The notes under the pieces are model-generated. The model was not told the DNA's origin. It saw nothing but the letters and a program-made list of their open reading frames with translations, and searched no databases. A program made the position numbers and the translations under genes. From an uncultured Clostridia bacterium (GTDB lineage Bacteria; Bacillota; Clostridia; Oscillospirales; Ruminococcaceae), in NCBI GenBank assembly GCA_947644575.1, contig CANRZX010000005.1, positions 1 to 32,806 of the forward strand: a stretch of DNA of 32,806 bases. Reading direction: 5' to 3'. Each line of letters starts with the position of its first letter. Within the stretch, counting starts at the first letter, position 1. This document shows, piece after piece, positions 9,844 through 17,777 of the stretch.

Positions 9844-12474
9844 TTATTCGCCGTAGTACGCCTTCGTGTACAGCTCCTTGATCTCGGACACCAGCGGGTA
9901 CACCGGGTTCGCGGTGGTGCACTGGTCCTCGAACGCGCGGTAGGACAGCTCCTCCACGCGGCTCATGAACTCGGCCTCGTTCACGCCGCAGTCCTTGATG
10001 GAGAGCGGGCGCTCGGTGGCGGCCATCAGCCTGCGGACGGCCGCGATCAGCGCGTCCACGGCCTCGGGCACGGGCGTGTCCTGATTGCACAGGCCGATGC
10101 GGCGGGCGATCTTCGCGTAACGCTCGTCGGCCACATATTCCTTATACTTCGGGAAGGACGCGAACTTTGTGGGTCTCGTGGCGTTGTATTGGATGACATA
10201 CGGCAGCAGAATCGCGTTCGCGCGGCCGTGGGGGATGTGGCACTCCGCGCCCAGCTTATGCGCCATCGAGTGGTTCAGCCCGAGGAACGCGTTCGTGAAC
10301 GCCATGCCCGCGATGCACGACGCGTTGTGCATCTTTTCGCGCGCGAGCGTGTCGCCGTGGTACGATTTTTCCAAATACTCAAACACCATTTCGATGGCCT
10401 GCATCGCGAGGCCGTCGGTGTAGTCGCTGGCCATGACGGAGACATACGCCTCGATGGCGTGCGTCAGCACGTCGAGGCCCGTGTCGGCCACGATGCTCTT
10501 GGGCATCGACGCGGTGAACTGCGGGTCGATGATCGCGACGTCGGGCGTCAGGCTGTAGTCGGCCAGCGGGTACTTGATGTTGCCGTTCTGCTTATCCGTG
10601 ATGACGGAGAAGCTCGTCACCTCGCTGCCCGTGCCGGACGTGGTCGGGATGGCCACCAGCTGCGCCTTGTGGCCGAGGCGCGGGAACTTGAACGCGCGCT
10701 TGCGGATGTCGAGGAAGCGCTGGCGCAGGCCGTCGAAGCTGGTGTCCGGATGCTCGTAGAACAGCCACATGCCCTTGGCCGCGTCGATGGCGCTGCCACC
10801 GCCGATGGCGATGATGACGTCCGGCTGGAAGGTTTTCATCGCCTCGACGCCGCGCATGATGCACTCGACGGACGGGTCGCTCTCGACGTCGGAATAAATC
10901 TCGCTGTGGCAGTACGTCTCGCGCTTGCGCAGGTAGTACAGCACCTTATCCACGTTGCCCAGCTTCACCATCATCGGGTCGGTGACGATGAACGCGCGGG
11001 AGATGCCCTCCATCTTTTCCAGATACTGAATGGAATCCTCCTCAAAGTAAATGCGGCGCGGCACCTTGAACCACTGCATGTTGACCCTCCTCTTGGCGAT
11101 GCGCTTCTTGTTGATGAGGTTCACGGTCGTGACATTCTGCGACACGCTGTTCTTGCCGTAGGAGCCGCAGCCCAGCGTCAGCGAGGGCGTGTTGGTGTTG
11201 TAGATGTCGCCGATCGCGCCCTGCGAGGACGGGCTGTTCACGATGATGCGGCCCACGCGCATGGCGACGCCGTAATCGTCGGCGATCTTCATGTCGCCCG
11301 TATGGATGACGGCCGAGTGGCCCAGGCCCCCCAGCTCCAGCATGCGGTTCGCGCAGTCGAAGCCCTGCTGCAGGCTGTCCACTACAAAGTAGGCCAGCAC
11401 CGGGGAAAGCTTCTCCTTGGCCAGCGGGTGCTCGGCGTCCGGGGAATCCATCGGCGCGATTAAAATCTTCGTCTTTTCCGGCACCTTCAGACCGGCCTGC
11501 TCGGCGATCCAGTTCGCGGATTTGCCCACCAGCGGGCCGTAGACGCCCTTGGCCGGGTCTGGGAACATGAATTTCGTCAGCGTCTCGGTCTCCTCTGCGC
11601 TGAGGAAATAGCAGTTGTTTTCCTTCATATAGCGCTCGAATTCCGCCGCAATCTCGCGGTCGACGATCACGGCCTGCTCGGACGCGCAGATCATGCCGTT
11701 GTCGAACGTCTTGGACATCATCAGGTCGGTGCACGCGCGGTGCAGGTCGGCCGATTTCTCGATATAGCACGGCACGTTGCCCGGGCCCACGCCCAAAGCG
11801 GGCTTGCCGCAGCTGTACGCCGCCTTCACCATGCCGGGGCCGCCCGTCGCGAGGATCGTGGCCACGCCCGGATGGTTCATCAACAGGCCCGTCGCCTCGA
11901 TGGACGGCGTGTCGATCCACTGGATGCAGTCTTTCGGCGCGCCGGCCTTGACGGCGGCCTCGTAGACGATGCGCGCGGCCTCGGCCGAGCACTTCTGCGC
12001 GGACGGATGGAAGCCGAAGATGATGGGGTTGCGCGTCTTGACGGCGATCAGGCTCTTGAACAGCGTGGTGGAGGTGGGGTTCGTCGTCGGGGTAACGCCC
12101 GCGATGACGCCCACGGGCTCGGCCACCTCGACATAGCCCTCCATCTCGTTCTCGTCCAGCACGCCGACGGTCTTTTCCTTCTTGATGTCGTGCCAGATAT
12201 ATTCGGTGGCGAACATATTCTTGATGACCTTGTCCTCATACACGCCGCGGCCCGTCTCCTCCACGGCCATGCGTGCCAATTCCTGGTGCTTGTCAAGGCC
12301 GGCCAGCGCCATCTCGTGCACAATGTGGTCGATCTGCTCCTGATCGAGCTCGAGGAACGCGGCCAGCGCGGCCTGCGCCCGCTCCACCAGCGTGTCGATC
12401 ATTTTCGCGACGGGGCTTTCCACCGTTTCAATCTCGGCGGCCGGGGCCTTGGCGGCCTGCTTTTTCTCTGCCAT
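9844..12474 (-). CDS. adhE: Bifunctional acetaldehyde-CoA / alcohol dehydrogenase AdhE
   Basis: Reduces acetyl-CoA to acetaldehyde and then ethanol using two NADH, the redox sink of mixed fermentation; the family assembles into spirosomes. The 876 residues carry an N-terminal CoA-acylating aldehyde dehydrogenase domain with catalytic Cys at about residue 263 in the GMICASEQ motif. A C-terminal iron-dependent alcohol dehydrogenase follows, with AIGGGSAIDAAKG nucleotide binding and the iron-ligand region HSMAHKLGAECHIPHG. The linker near MQWFKVP is typical. Length agrees with E. coli AdhE (891). The start ATG is behind a perfect AGGAGG. It is a single-gene unit with its own promoter, and a Rex-like site sits within that promoter, implying induction at high NADH/NAD+. 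Confidence 0.97.
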   Translation of the reverse strand: MAEKKQAAKAPAAEIETVESPVAKMIDTLVERAQAALAAFLELDQEQIDHIVHEMALAGLDKHQELARMAVEETGRGVYEDKVIKNMFATEYIWHDIKKEKTVGVLDENEMEGYVEVAEPVGVIAGVTPTTNPTSTTLFKSLIAVKTRNPIIFGFHPSAQKCSAEAARIVYEAAVKAGAPKDCIQWIDTPSIEATGLLMNHPGVATILATGGPGMVKAAYSCGKPALGVGPGNVPCYIEKSADLHRACTDLMMSKTFDNGMICASEQAVIVDREIAAEFERYMKENNCYFLSAEETETLTKFMFPDPAKGVYGPLVGKSANWIAEQAGLKVPEKTKILIAPMDSPDAEHPLAKEKLSPVLAYFVVDSLQQGFDCANRMLELGGLGHSAVIHTGDMKIADDYGVAMRVGRIIVNSPSSQGAIGDIYNTNTPSLTLGCGSYGKNSVSQNVTTVNLINKKRIAKRRVNMQWFKVPRRIYFEEDSIQYLEKMEGISRAFIVTDPMMVKLGNVDKVLYYLRKRETYCHSEIYSDVESDPSVECIMRGVEAMKTFQPDVIIAIGGGSAIDAAKGMWLFYEHPDTSFDGLRQRFLDIRKRAFKFPRLGHKAQLVAIPTTSGTGSEVTSFSVITDKQNGNIKYPLADYSLTPDVAIIDPQFTASMPKSIVADTGLDVLTHAIEAYVSVMASDYTDGLAMQAIEMVFEYLEKSYHGDTLAREKMHNASCIAGMAFTNAFLGLNHSMAHKLGAECHIPHGRANAILLPYVIQYNATRPTKFASFPKYKEYVADERYAKIARRIGLCNQDTPVPEAVDALIAAVRRLMAATERPLSIKDCGVNEAEFMSRVEELSYRAFEDQCTTANPVYPLVSEIKELYTKAYYGE

Positions 12475-12533
12475 ACGGATAACCTCCTATAGAATGAATG
12501 GGCTTTTGGTTAGGATGCTCCTTCGATACTTTT

Positions 12534-12562
12534 ATCATACCAGATTGTTAAAAGATTATCAA
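12534..12562 (-). promoter_or_regulatory. SigA-type promoter of adhE
   Basis: On the minus strand, TTGATA (12557-12562), a 17-base spacer and TATGAT (12534-12539). The leader to the ATG is about 50 bases. Confidence 0.8.
12545..12562. promoter_or_regulatory. Rex-type operator overlapping the adhE promoter
   Basis: TTGTTAAAAGATTATCAA matches the clostridial Rex consensus TTGTTAANNNNTTAACAA at 13 of 14 defined positions. It covers the -35 box and most of the spacer, so a bound repressor would block RNA polymerase. Rex releases DNA when NADH is high, which is when ethanol formation is needed. No rex gene is in the window. Confidence 0.75.
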
Positions 12563-12580
12563 TATTTAAGACGACGAATG

Positions 12581-12589
12581 TGCTATACT
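12581..12589 (+). promoter_or_regulatory. Extended -10 promoter candidate pointing towards the cupin gene
   Basis: TGCTATACT is an extended -10 on the plus strand, 20 bases from the Rex-like site. No clear -35 is present, and the cupin start is about 220 bases downstream. Confidence 0.35.
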
Positions 12590-12660
12590 TATTCATTTGT
12601 TTTTGTGCATTTTGTCTAAACCAAACCTCCATGAGAAATACCTCGCCGCGCTTTCCCGTG

Positions 12661-12687
12661 GAGTAAGCATTAAATAAATCGCCGCGC
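12661..12687. repeat. Solitary arm of the large palindromic element
   Basis: GAGTAAGCATTAAATAAATC followed by GCCGCGC resembles the left arms at 23341 and 30704 (GTAAACGCTGAATAAATCG, GTAAGTACTGAATAAATCG). No matching right arm is found nearby, so this is a fragment. Apart from this and a short TACCGC / GCGGTA hairpin at about 12732-12755, the adhE-cupin gap holds nothing I can name. Confidence 0.5.
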
Positions 12688-12809
12688 CGTTTGAGCGCTT
12701 TCGGCTTGGAGGATAGAAAGCAATTTTGTACAATACCGCCGCCCTTTTTTGCGGTAGCATAAAGCGGGGGCCAAGGAGCGCCCCAAGCAACAGAAAGGAG
12801 CAAAATGAT

Positions 12810-13205
12810 ATGGAGTATCAAAAGCTGTTTGAAGCATTCGACACAAAGGGGCGGCTGCGCCTGCCGGACACAGAGGTTTCCTTCGGCGCGCTCGCGTGGA
12901 ACGAGCACCCGGCCTTTAAGGGCGTGGCGCTTAAGCATCTCGTGACGGCCAAGGACACCGGCGGGCAGTTCAGCTGTCATCTTGTGCGCGTCGCGCCCGG
13001 CAAGGCCATCGGCGAACATGTCCACAAGGCACAGACAGAGACGCACGAGGTCATCGCCGGCGGCGGCGTGTGTGTGAACGGCGGTGTCCGGCTCGCCTAT
13101 GAGCCGGGCGTCATTTCCATCCTGCCGATGGGGTCGCCCCATTCCGTCACGGCAGGGCCGGACGGCCTTTATTTGTTCGCGAAGTTCATTCCGGCGCTCA
13201 CGTAA
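12810..13205 (+). CDS. Small single-domain cupin protein
   Basis: A 131-residue cupin. Motif 1 is VAPGKAIGEHVHKAQTETHEVIAG (residues roughly 65-90), with metal-ligand His-His-Glu-His spacing (H.H....E.HE). Motif 2 is PGVISILPMGSPHSVTA, with the second His. The length and single barrel fit sugar- or metabolite-binding cupins, but the substrate cannot be told. I chose ATG 12810 over ATG 12805, which is out of frame, because AGAAAGGAG ends nine bases upstream. It is a single gene, convergent with rplA, sharing a terminator. Confidence 0.8.
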   Translation: MEYQKLFEAFDTKGRLRLPDTEVSFGALAWNEHPAFKGVALKHLVTAKDTGGQFSCHLVRVAPGKAIGEHVHKAQTETHEVIAGGGVCVNGGVRLAYEPGVISILPMGSPHSVTAGPDGLYLFAKFIPALT

Positions 13206-13265
13206 TGCGCGCCGCCTGTCCGGTAAAACGCTGAGACATTCACTGGAGGAAGCATGCCGAGGGAC

Positions 13266-13297
13266 AAAAAAGACGCAGCCGATGCCGCGTCTTTTTT
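13266..13297. terminator. Bidirectional terminator between the cupin gene and rplA
   Basis: AAAAAAGACGC (13266-13276) pairs with GCGTCTTTTTT (13287-13297). It has a U run on both strands and serves the cupin gene from the left and the rplA operon from the right. It lies about 25 bases after the rplA stop. Confidence 0.85.
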
Positions 13298-13321
13298 AAT
13301 CAATATTTTTCAGGCCGCCGA

Positions 13322-14017
13322 TCAGCCGCCAAAACGAGCGCTGTTCAATTTGATGCCCGGGCCCATTGTGGAGGCCACCGTGGCGCTGCGGATATACTGT
13401 CCCTTGGCCGCGGCGGGCTTCGCCTTGACAATCGCCTCCATAACAACCGTCAGGTTCTGCTCTAACTTCTCGGCGCCGAAGGACGCCTTGCCGATGGGCA
13501 CATGGATGATGTTCGCCTTGTCCAAACGGTACTCAATCTTACCGGCCTTGGCCTCGCTGACGGCGCGGCCGAGGTCGGGCGTGACCGTGCCGGCCTTGGG
13601 GTTCGGCATCAGGCCACGCGGGCCAAGAATTTTACCGAGACGGCCCACCTGGCCCATCATGTCGGGCGTGGTGACGAGCACGTCAAAATCGATGAAGCCC
13701 TCGTTCTGGATCTTCGCGATCAGGTCGGCGTCACCGACCATCATCGCGCCCGCCTCCTCGGCGGCCTTGGCGGCGTCGCCCTTGGCGATGGCGATCACGC
13801 GCACGTCCTTGCCGGTGCCGTTGGGCAGCACGACCGCGCCGCGCACCTGCTGATCGGCATGGCGGCTGTCGACGCCCAGGCGCACATGCAGCTCAACCGT
13901 CTCGTCAAACTTTGCTCGGGCCGTCTGGCAGCACAGCGTCAGCGCCTCTTCTGTATCGTACAGCTTGGTACGGTCGACAAGCTTTTTGCTGTCGACATAA
14001 TGTTTCCCGTGATTCAT
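13322..14017 (-). CDS. rplA: 50S ribosomal protein L1
   Basis: Builds the L1 stalk of the large subunit, which helps release deacylated tRNA, and in many bacteria represses its own operon by binding the mRNA. The 231 residues match the family throughout: [15 protein letters not shown] at the N terminus, [42 protein letters not shown] and the end [23 protein letters not shown]. The start ATG is behind AGGAGG. It follows rplK by 63 bases and is the last gene of the cluster: a terminator follows directly and rplJ and rplL are absent. Confidence 0.97.
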   Translation of the reverse strand: MNHGKHYVDSKKLVDRTKLYDTEEALTLCCQTARAKFDETVELHVRLGVDSRHADQQVRGAVVLPNGTGKDVRVIAIAKGDAAKAAEEAGAMMVGDADLIAKIQNEGFIDFDVLVTTPDMMGQVGRLGKILGPRGLMPNPKAGTVTPDLGRAVSEAKAGKIEYRLDKANIIHVPIGKASFGAEKLEQNLTVVMEAIVKAKPAAAKGQYIRSATVASTMGPGIKLNSARFGG

Positions 14018-14080
14018 ACTATCCTCCTGTGGTAATACGGAATGATCCTCCCACTTCGGGCAGGGTTGTTATGCGGATAA

Positions 14081-14506
14081 TCAGTCTGCGACGGTGACGC
14101 CCATGCTGCGGCAGGTACCGGCGATCATGCTGACGGCCGATTCCAAATTCGCGGCGTTCAGGTCGGGCATCTTCGTGGCGGCAATCTCCTCCAGCTGCTT
14201 CTTGGTGATGGACGCGACCTTCGTCTTGTTCGGCACGCCCGAGCCGCTCTCGATGCCGACTGCCTTCTTGATGAGCACAGCCGCCGGAGGGGTCTTTGTG
14301 ATGAAGCTGAAGGATCGGTCCGCATAGACCGTAATCACGACAGGGATCAAATAACCAATGTCCTTTTGGGTACGCTCATTGAATTCCTTCGTGAACGCCA
14401 TGATGTTCACGCCGTGCTGGCCGAGCGCCGGGCCGACGGGGGGCGCCGGAGTCGCTTTGCCGGCCGGGATTTGCAGCTTGATATACCCCGTTACTTTCTG
14501 AGCCAT
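14081..14506 (-). CDS. rplK: 50S ribosomal protein L11
   Basis: Binds the GTPase-associated region of 23S rRNA and is part of the stalk base contacted by elongation factors and by RelA. The 141 residues are exactly the usual size: [20 protein letters not shown] with the proline-rich [17 protein letters not shown] hinge, then the C-terminal RNA-binding domain ending AGTCRSMGV. The start is ATG 14506 behind TTGGAGGTG; an in-frame extension upstream has no homology to L11. It is separated from nusG by about 230 bases containing a UUCG hairpin. Confidence 0.98.
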   Translation of the reverse strand: MAQKVTGYIKLQIPAGKATPAPPVGPALGQHGVNIMAFTKEFNERTQKDIGYLIPVVITVYADRSFSFITKTPPAAVLIKKAVGIESGSGVPNKTKVASITKKQLEEIAATKMPDLNAANLESAVSMIAGTCRSMGVTVAD

Positions 14507-14739
14507 TTTTGTGCACCTCCAAAAATTGTGGTTCGTTGCGGGCGGCGGCCGGATGCCGGCGCCCTCCCACGAGCACGGGAAACGCGCCCGCACTCTGCAA
14601 AGCGCTTTGGCGGGAAAGCACCCGCAAAAAACGCCTTTTATAAGAATCGCGCGCCGCAGGGGCGAAAACGCGTCTCTTATCGGGAACCGATTGGCCCGGA
14701 GCGGTTTCCGGGCGGGAAAGGAACGCCCCGAAGGGCGTC
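14507..14739 (-). terminator. nusG-rplK spacer with UUCG-loop hairpin
   Basis: Immediately after the nusG stop the transcript can form ACGCCC-UUCG-GGGCGU (plus-strand 14723-14738), followed by UCCUUUCC. It is an attenuator, terminator or mRNA-end-stabilising hairpin. The rest of the 230-base spacer has no gene. In other bacteria the L1 feedback site lies in the rplK leader, so one could be here, but I cannot pinpoint it. Confidence 0.45.
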
Positions 14740-15270
14740 TTACAAGGGCTTTACCTGGGCGAAATCCAGCTCCGCCGGCGTCTCGCGGCCAAACATGGAA
14801 ACCTTCACGCTGACCTTGCGCGCGTCGGTGTCGATGCCCTCGACGATGCCAATGAAGCCCTCGAGCGGGCCGCCGATGATCTGGACGTTGTCGCCCACGG
14901 CGTAGTCGAGCGTTACCTCGTGTACGTCCACGCCAAGCTTATCCACCTCTTCGTTCGTCAGGGGGATGGGCTTTGACGACGGGCCGACAAAGCCCGTGAC
15001 GCCGCGCGTGTTGCGCACAATATACCAGCTGTCGTCCGTCATGACCATTTTGACGAGCACGTAGCCGGGGAACAGCTTGCGTTCCACCTCGCGCTCCTTG
15101 CCGTCCTTAATGTCGGGCACCAGTTCGACGGGAACCCGCACCTCCTGGATCAGATCCTGCAAGCGGCGGTTCTCGATGATGGTCTCCAAATTCTGAGCGA
15201 CCTTGTTTTCATAGCCGGAATAGGTATGCACCACGTACCAGCGCGCTTCGGTGTCTCTGTCCTGTGCCAT
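14740..15270 (-). CDS. nusG: Transcription termination/antitermination factor NusG
   Basis: Binds RNA polymerase, affects pausing and Rho-dependent termination, and links transcription to translation. The 176 residues hold an N-terminal NGN domain ([19 protein letters not shown], then [31 protein letters not shown]). A C-terminal KOW domain follows ([22 protein letters not shown]) ending [14 protein letters not shown]. Size and both domains are normal. It follows secE by about 98 bases in the usual secE-nusG-rplK-rplA order. The ribosome binding site AAGAAAGCGGGG is weaker than those of its neighbours. Confidence 0.98.
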   Translation of the reverse strand: MAQDRDTEARWYVVHTYSGYENKVAQNLETIIENRRLQDLIQEVRVPVELVPDIKDGKEREVERKLFPGYVLVKMVMTDDSWYIVRNTRGVTGFVGPSSKPIPLTNEEVDKLGVDVHEVTLDYAVGDNVQIIGGPLEGFIGIVEGIDTDARKVSVKVSMFGRETPAELDFAQVKPL

Positions 15271-15368
15271 GCTTCAAAACCCCGCTTTCTTAAGAATTCC
15301 GCCCACAGGCGGCGGGCCGCGCCGAAAGCCGCCGTTTCGCAAGCGGCAGGGCGCTTCGCCCCGGCCTG

Positions 15369-15614
15369 TTACCCGATCCGGAGCAGCAGGTTCAGCCCTA
15401 AGTGGAACACCGCGTCGAGCACCATGATGATCACGGCGGCCACCACAACGACGACCAGCACCACGAGGGTGTTGTTCAGCGTCTGCTTTTTCGACGGCCA
15501 TACGACCTTCTTCATCTCGCTGACGGTGTCGCGGAAGAACTTGCCGATGCGCTCGAAGAAGCTTTTGATTTTGGCGAAAAAGCCCTTGGACTTTTTCTCG
15601 GTCTTATCAGCCAT
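15369..15614 (-). CDS. secE: Preprotein translocase subunit SecE
   Basis: The essential small subunit of the SecYEG channel. The 81 residues are of the short single-span Firmicute type. A charged amphipathic part (FFERIGKFFRDTVSEMKKVVWPSKKQT, in which the VVWPS motif is diagnostic) is followed by one hydrophobic span, about residues 48-70. The start ATG is behind AAGGCGG, 18 bases after rpmG, so the two are co-transcribed. No tRNA gene lies between rpmG and secE. Confidence 0.96.
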   Translation of the reverse strand: MADKTEKKSKGFFAKIKSFFERIGKFFRDTVSEMKKVVWPSKKQTLNNTLVVLVVVVVAAVIIMVLDAVFHLGLNLLLRIG

Positions 15615-15632
15615 GTTGCTTGTCCGCCTTTC

Positions 15633-15782
15633 TTACTTCGTCTCGCGGTGGACCGTATGCTTTTTGCAGAAGCGGCAGTACTTCTTCATCTCGATCCGGT
15701 CCGGGCTGTTCTTCTTGTTCTTCTTGGTGTTGTAGTTGCGCTGTTTGCACTCCGTGCAGGCAAGAACGATTTTTACACGCAT
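15633..15782 (-). CDS. rpmG: 50S ribosomal protein L33
   Basis: A 49-residue ribosomal protein, first gene of the rpmG-secE-nusG-rplK-rplA unit. It begins [17 protein letters not shown] and has CTEC near the N terminus and CRFC near the C terminus. It is therefore the zinc-binding (C+) form, as opposed to the cysteine-free form used under zinc limitation. I chose ATG 15782 because GGAGGTG lies about ten bases upstream and the homology begins exactly there. The leader from the predicted start point is about 90 bases. Confidence 0.97.
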   Translation of the reverse strand: MRVKIVLACTECKQRNYNTKKNKKNSPDRIEMKKYCRFCKKHTVHRETK

Positions 15783-15877
15783 TGTTTCGGCACCTCCATC
15801 CAATAGCCTCCCTCTTGCGGCAGGCGGCGCATCGAAAAATGCGCACAAAAAAATAGACCTGCAAAAGAGGTGTTCTT

Positions 15878-15906
15878 ATCATAGCACACCCCGTGCGCCG
15901 CGTCAA
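15878..15906 (-). promoter_or_regulatory. SigA-type promoter of the rpmG-secE-nusG-rplKA operon
   Basis: On the minus strand, TTGACG (15901-15906), a 17-base spacer and an extended TGC-TATGAT -10 (15878-15883). Confidence 0.8.
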
Positions 15907-16166
15907 GCAAATCTTTCGCTTTGGGCACAGCGCGGCAAAAACCGCGCGGGGACGTCCAAAGCGCCCGTTTCCCAAGGAGCGGAAAAGGCGCCGACCGACG
16001 TTCCTTCGGTATGAGATAACCCGCGCGGCACGGGCGCCCGACCGGCGGCGGGAAGCGGGCGTGCGGGGCGGGCGTTTATTTCCCGCCATTTTCTTGTGAA
16101 TTTGCGCAAAAGCGGAGCGGCGGTTTCGTCACATCGCCAAAATTGCACCGAAACGTCAAAATTCAC
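15907..16166. other. Spacer between divergent operons, nothing recognised
   Basis: GC-rich and without a plausible gene, repeat or RNA. It separates the minus-strand ribosomal operon promoter from the plus-strand sugar operon promoter. Confidence 0.5.
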
Positions 16167-16195
16167 TTGATTTTTGGAAAAAAATAGGCTACTAT
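16167..16195 (+). promoter_or_regulatory. SigA-type promoter of the maltodextrin operon
   Basis: TTGATT (16167-16172), a 17-base spacer and TACTAT (16190-16195). The predicted start is near 16202, at the edge of the operator. Confidence 0.65.
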
Positions 16196-16203
16196 GGCAT
16201 TGT

Positions 16204-16235
16204 AAACGTTTCCGGTAACACTTCCGGTAACGTTT
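16204..16235 (+). promoter_or_regulatory. Twin operator for a LacI-family regulator
   Basis: AAACGTTT at 16204-16211 and AACGTTT at 16229-16235 flank two direct TTCCGGTAAC repeats. The 32-base unit is also an imperfect palindrome. The AACGTT core is typical of LacI/MalR/CcpA-type sites. The site covers the predicted transcription start, and a LacI-family gene lies downstream in the same cluster, so repression by that protein is likely (inference). Confidence 0.65.
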
Positions 16236-16272
16236 GTGGCCCGAATGAACTGAATTATTAGGAGGAGAAAAA

Positions 16273-17626
16273 ATGAGCAAAAAGTTTTGGGCACTTGCGC
16301 TTTGCGTCGTGATGGCGCTGTCCCTGCTGGCCGGCTGCTCGAGCAGCGGCAGCAGCACACCCATCAGCACCCCGGGGGGGGGGCTCTTCTGTTGCTGATA
16401 ATGGCGGCAGCGAACCCGCCGCGCCCGCCGCGTCCGGCTCAGTCTACTGGCTGAACTTCAAGCCGGAGTCCGATACGGTCCTGCAGGAGATCGCCGAAAT
16501 GTACACAGCGGAAACCGGCGTTCCTGTCAAGGTCGTCACCGCCTCGGCGGGCACTTACAACCAGCAGCTGACCGCCGAGATGGATAAGGCCGCGCCGCCG
16601 ACGCTGTTCGTCATCGGCAATACCGCCGCCGCGCGCGATTGGGCGGATTATGCGCTGGACCTGACCGGCACGCCTATCGAGGCCGAGCTGAACACCGACG
16701 CGTACAATATTTATGATGAGAGCGGCAAGCTTGTCTCCATCGGCTACTGCTACGAGTGCTACGGCATCATTGTGAACCCGACGCTGGTTGAAAAGGCCGG
16801 CCACAAGGTGGAGGATATCAAGGACTTTGAGAGCCTGAAAACGGTTGTGGAGGACATCCACGCCCGTGCCGCCGAGCTGGGCTTTGACGCGTTCACCTCC
16901 TGCGATATGGATTCGTCCAGCAGCTGGCGCTTCACGGGCCACATGGCGAACCTTGAGTACTATTACGAGCAGGAGGGCAAGACGTGGACCGAGTGCCCGC
17001 CCGAGCTCACCGGCAAGTATATGGAAAACTTCAAAAATCTGTACGACCTCGCCATCAACAACAGCCTCACCGCGCCCACCGCGCTGGCCAACGGCGGCCA
17101 TGACGCTTCGGAGGAATTCCGCTCCGGCAAGGCCGCGTTCCAGGTACAGGGCTCCTGGGAATACGAGGGGCTGAAGGAACAGGTTCCGAACGCCGTGATG
17201 ATCCCCTACTACTGCGGCGTGGAAGGCGAAGAGAAGGCCGGCTTGAACTGCGGCACCGAGAACTGCTGGGCCGTCAACGCCAAGGCTTCCGCCGAGGATC
17301 AGCAGGCCACGATGGATTTCATGGTCTGGTGCGTCACCAACCCTGAGGCCTCCCGCAAGCTGGTGGATTCCTTCGGCGTCATGCCCTATAAGAGTGCCGC
17401 GGAGTCCACAAACACCTTCCTTGCGAACGCCAACCAGTATGCCGCTGACGGCTGCTATGTTATGAACTGGGCCACCAACTTCCAGCCGAACGTGGATGAG
17501 TACCGCGCCACGCTCGTGAGCGCGCTGAACGCGTACAACGCCGATCAGTCCGACGCCAACTGGGAGACGGTCAAGACCGCGTTTGTACAGGGCTGGGCCG
17601 TGCAGTACAAGGCGGTAAACGGTTAA
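16273..17626 (+). CDS. Sugar ABC transporter substrate-binding lipoprotein, frame broken at a G10 run
   Basis: A family 1 extracellular solute-binding protein (maltose/maltodextrin type). The signal MSKKFWALALCVVMALSLLAGC gives lipidation at Cys22, followed by a Ser/Gly/Pro/Ala linker. The mature domain begins SVYWLNFKPESDTVLQEIAEMY and ends FVQGWAVQYKAVNG. The start ATG has AGGAGG about 12 bases upstream. Read as given, the frame ends at a TGA 17 bases after a G10 tract (16374-16383). With nine G the frame is continuous for about 450 residues, the normal family length. Either a sequencing or assembly slip or true slippage-based switching would explain this. The rest of the gene is intact, so it is probably functional in at least part of the population. 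It is the first gene of the operon. Confidence 0.85.
16374..16383 (+). repeat. G10 homopolymer inside the lipoprotein linker
   Basis: Ten consecutive G follow CCCC, so the tract could also fold back. It lies about 12 codons after the lipidation Cys, in the flexible linker, where changes in residue number would be tolerated. Loss of one G restores the reading frame. Confidence 0.9.
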
Positions 17627-17660
17627 GGCATTTATAGAAATTCACAGGAATTCTCTGCGC

Positions 17661-17700
17661 GACGGGGCAGGCTATGGTCCGCCCCGTCGTCTTCTTTTCT
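17661..17700 (+). terminator. Intra-operon terminator/attenuator after the binding-protein gene
   Basis: GACGGGGC (17661-17668) pairs with GCCCCGTC (17681-17688), then GTCTTCTTTTCT. Partial readthrough here would give more binding protein than permease, as in many ABC sugar operons. Confidence 0.65.
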
Positions 17701-17777
17701 CAAATTTTCAAAAAGGCGGAGGGCATTTGCCGAACGTCCCGCCCGCAGACAGGAAACCACAGAGGAGGATGCGCAGC

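Noticed and set aside
14507-14593. N-terminal extension of L11
   Set aside because: The in-frame residues before MAQKV have no similarity to L11, and the ribosome binding site TTGGAGGTG is placed for ATG 14506.
15583-15790. tRNA gene near rpmG-secE, as is common at this locus
   Set aside because: Only 18 bases separate the genes and no cloverleaf (GGTTCGANNCC-type arm) is visible there or elsewhere in the window.
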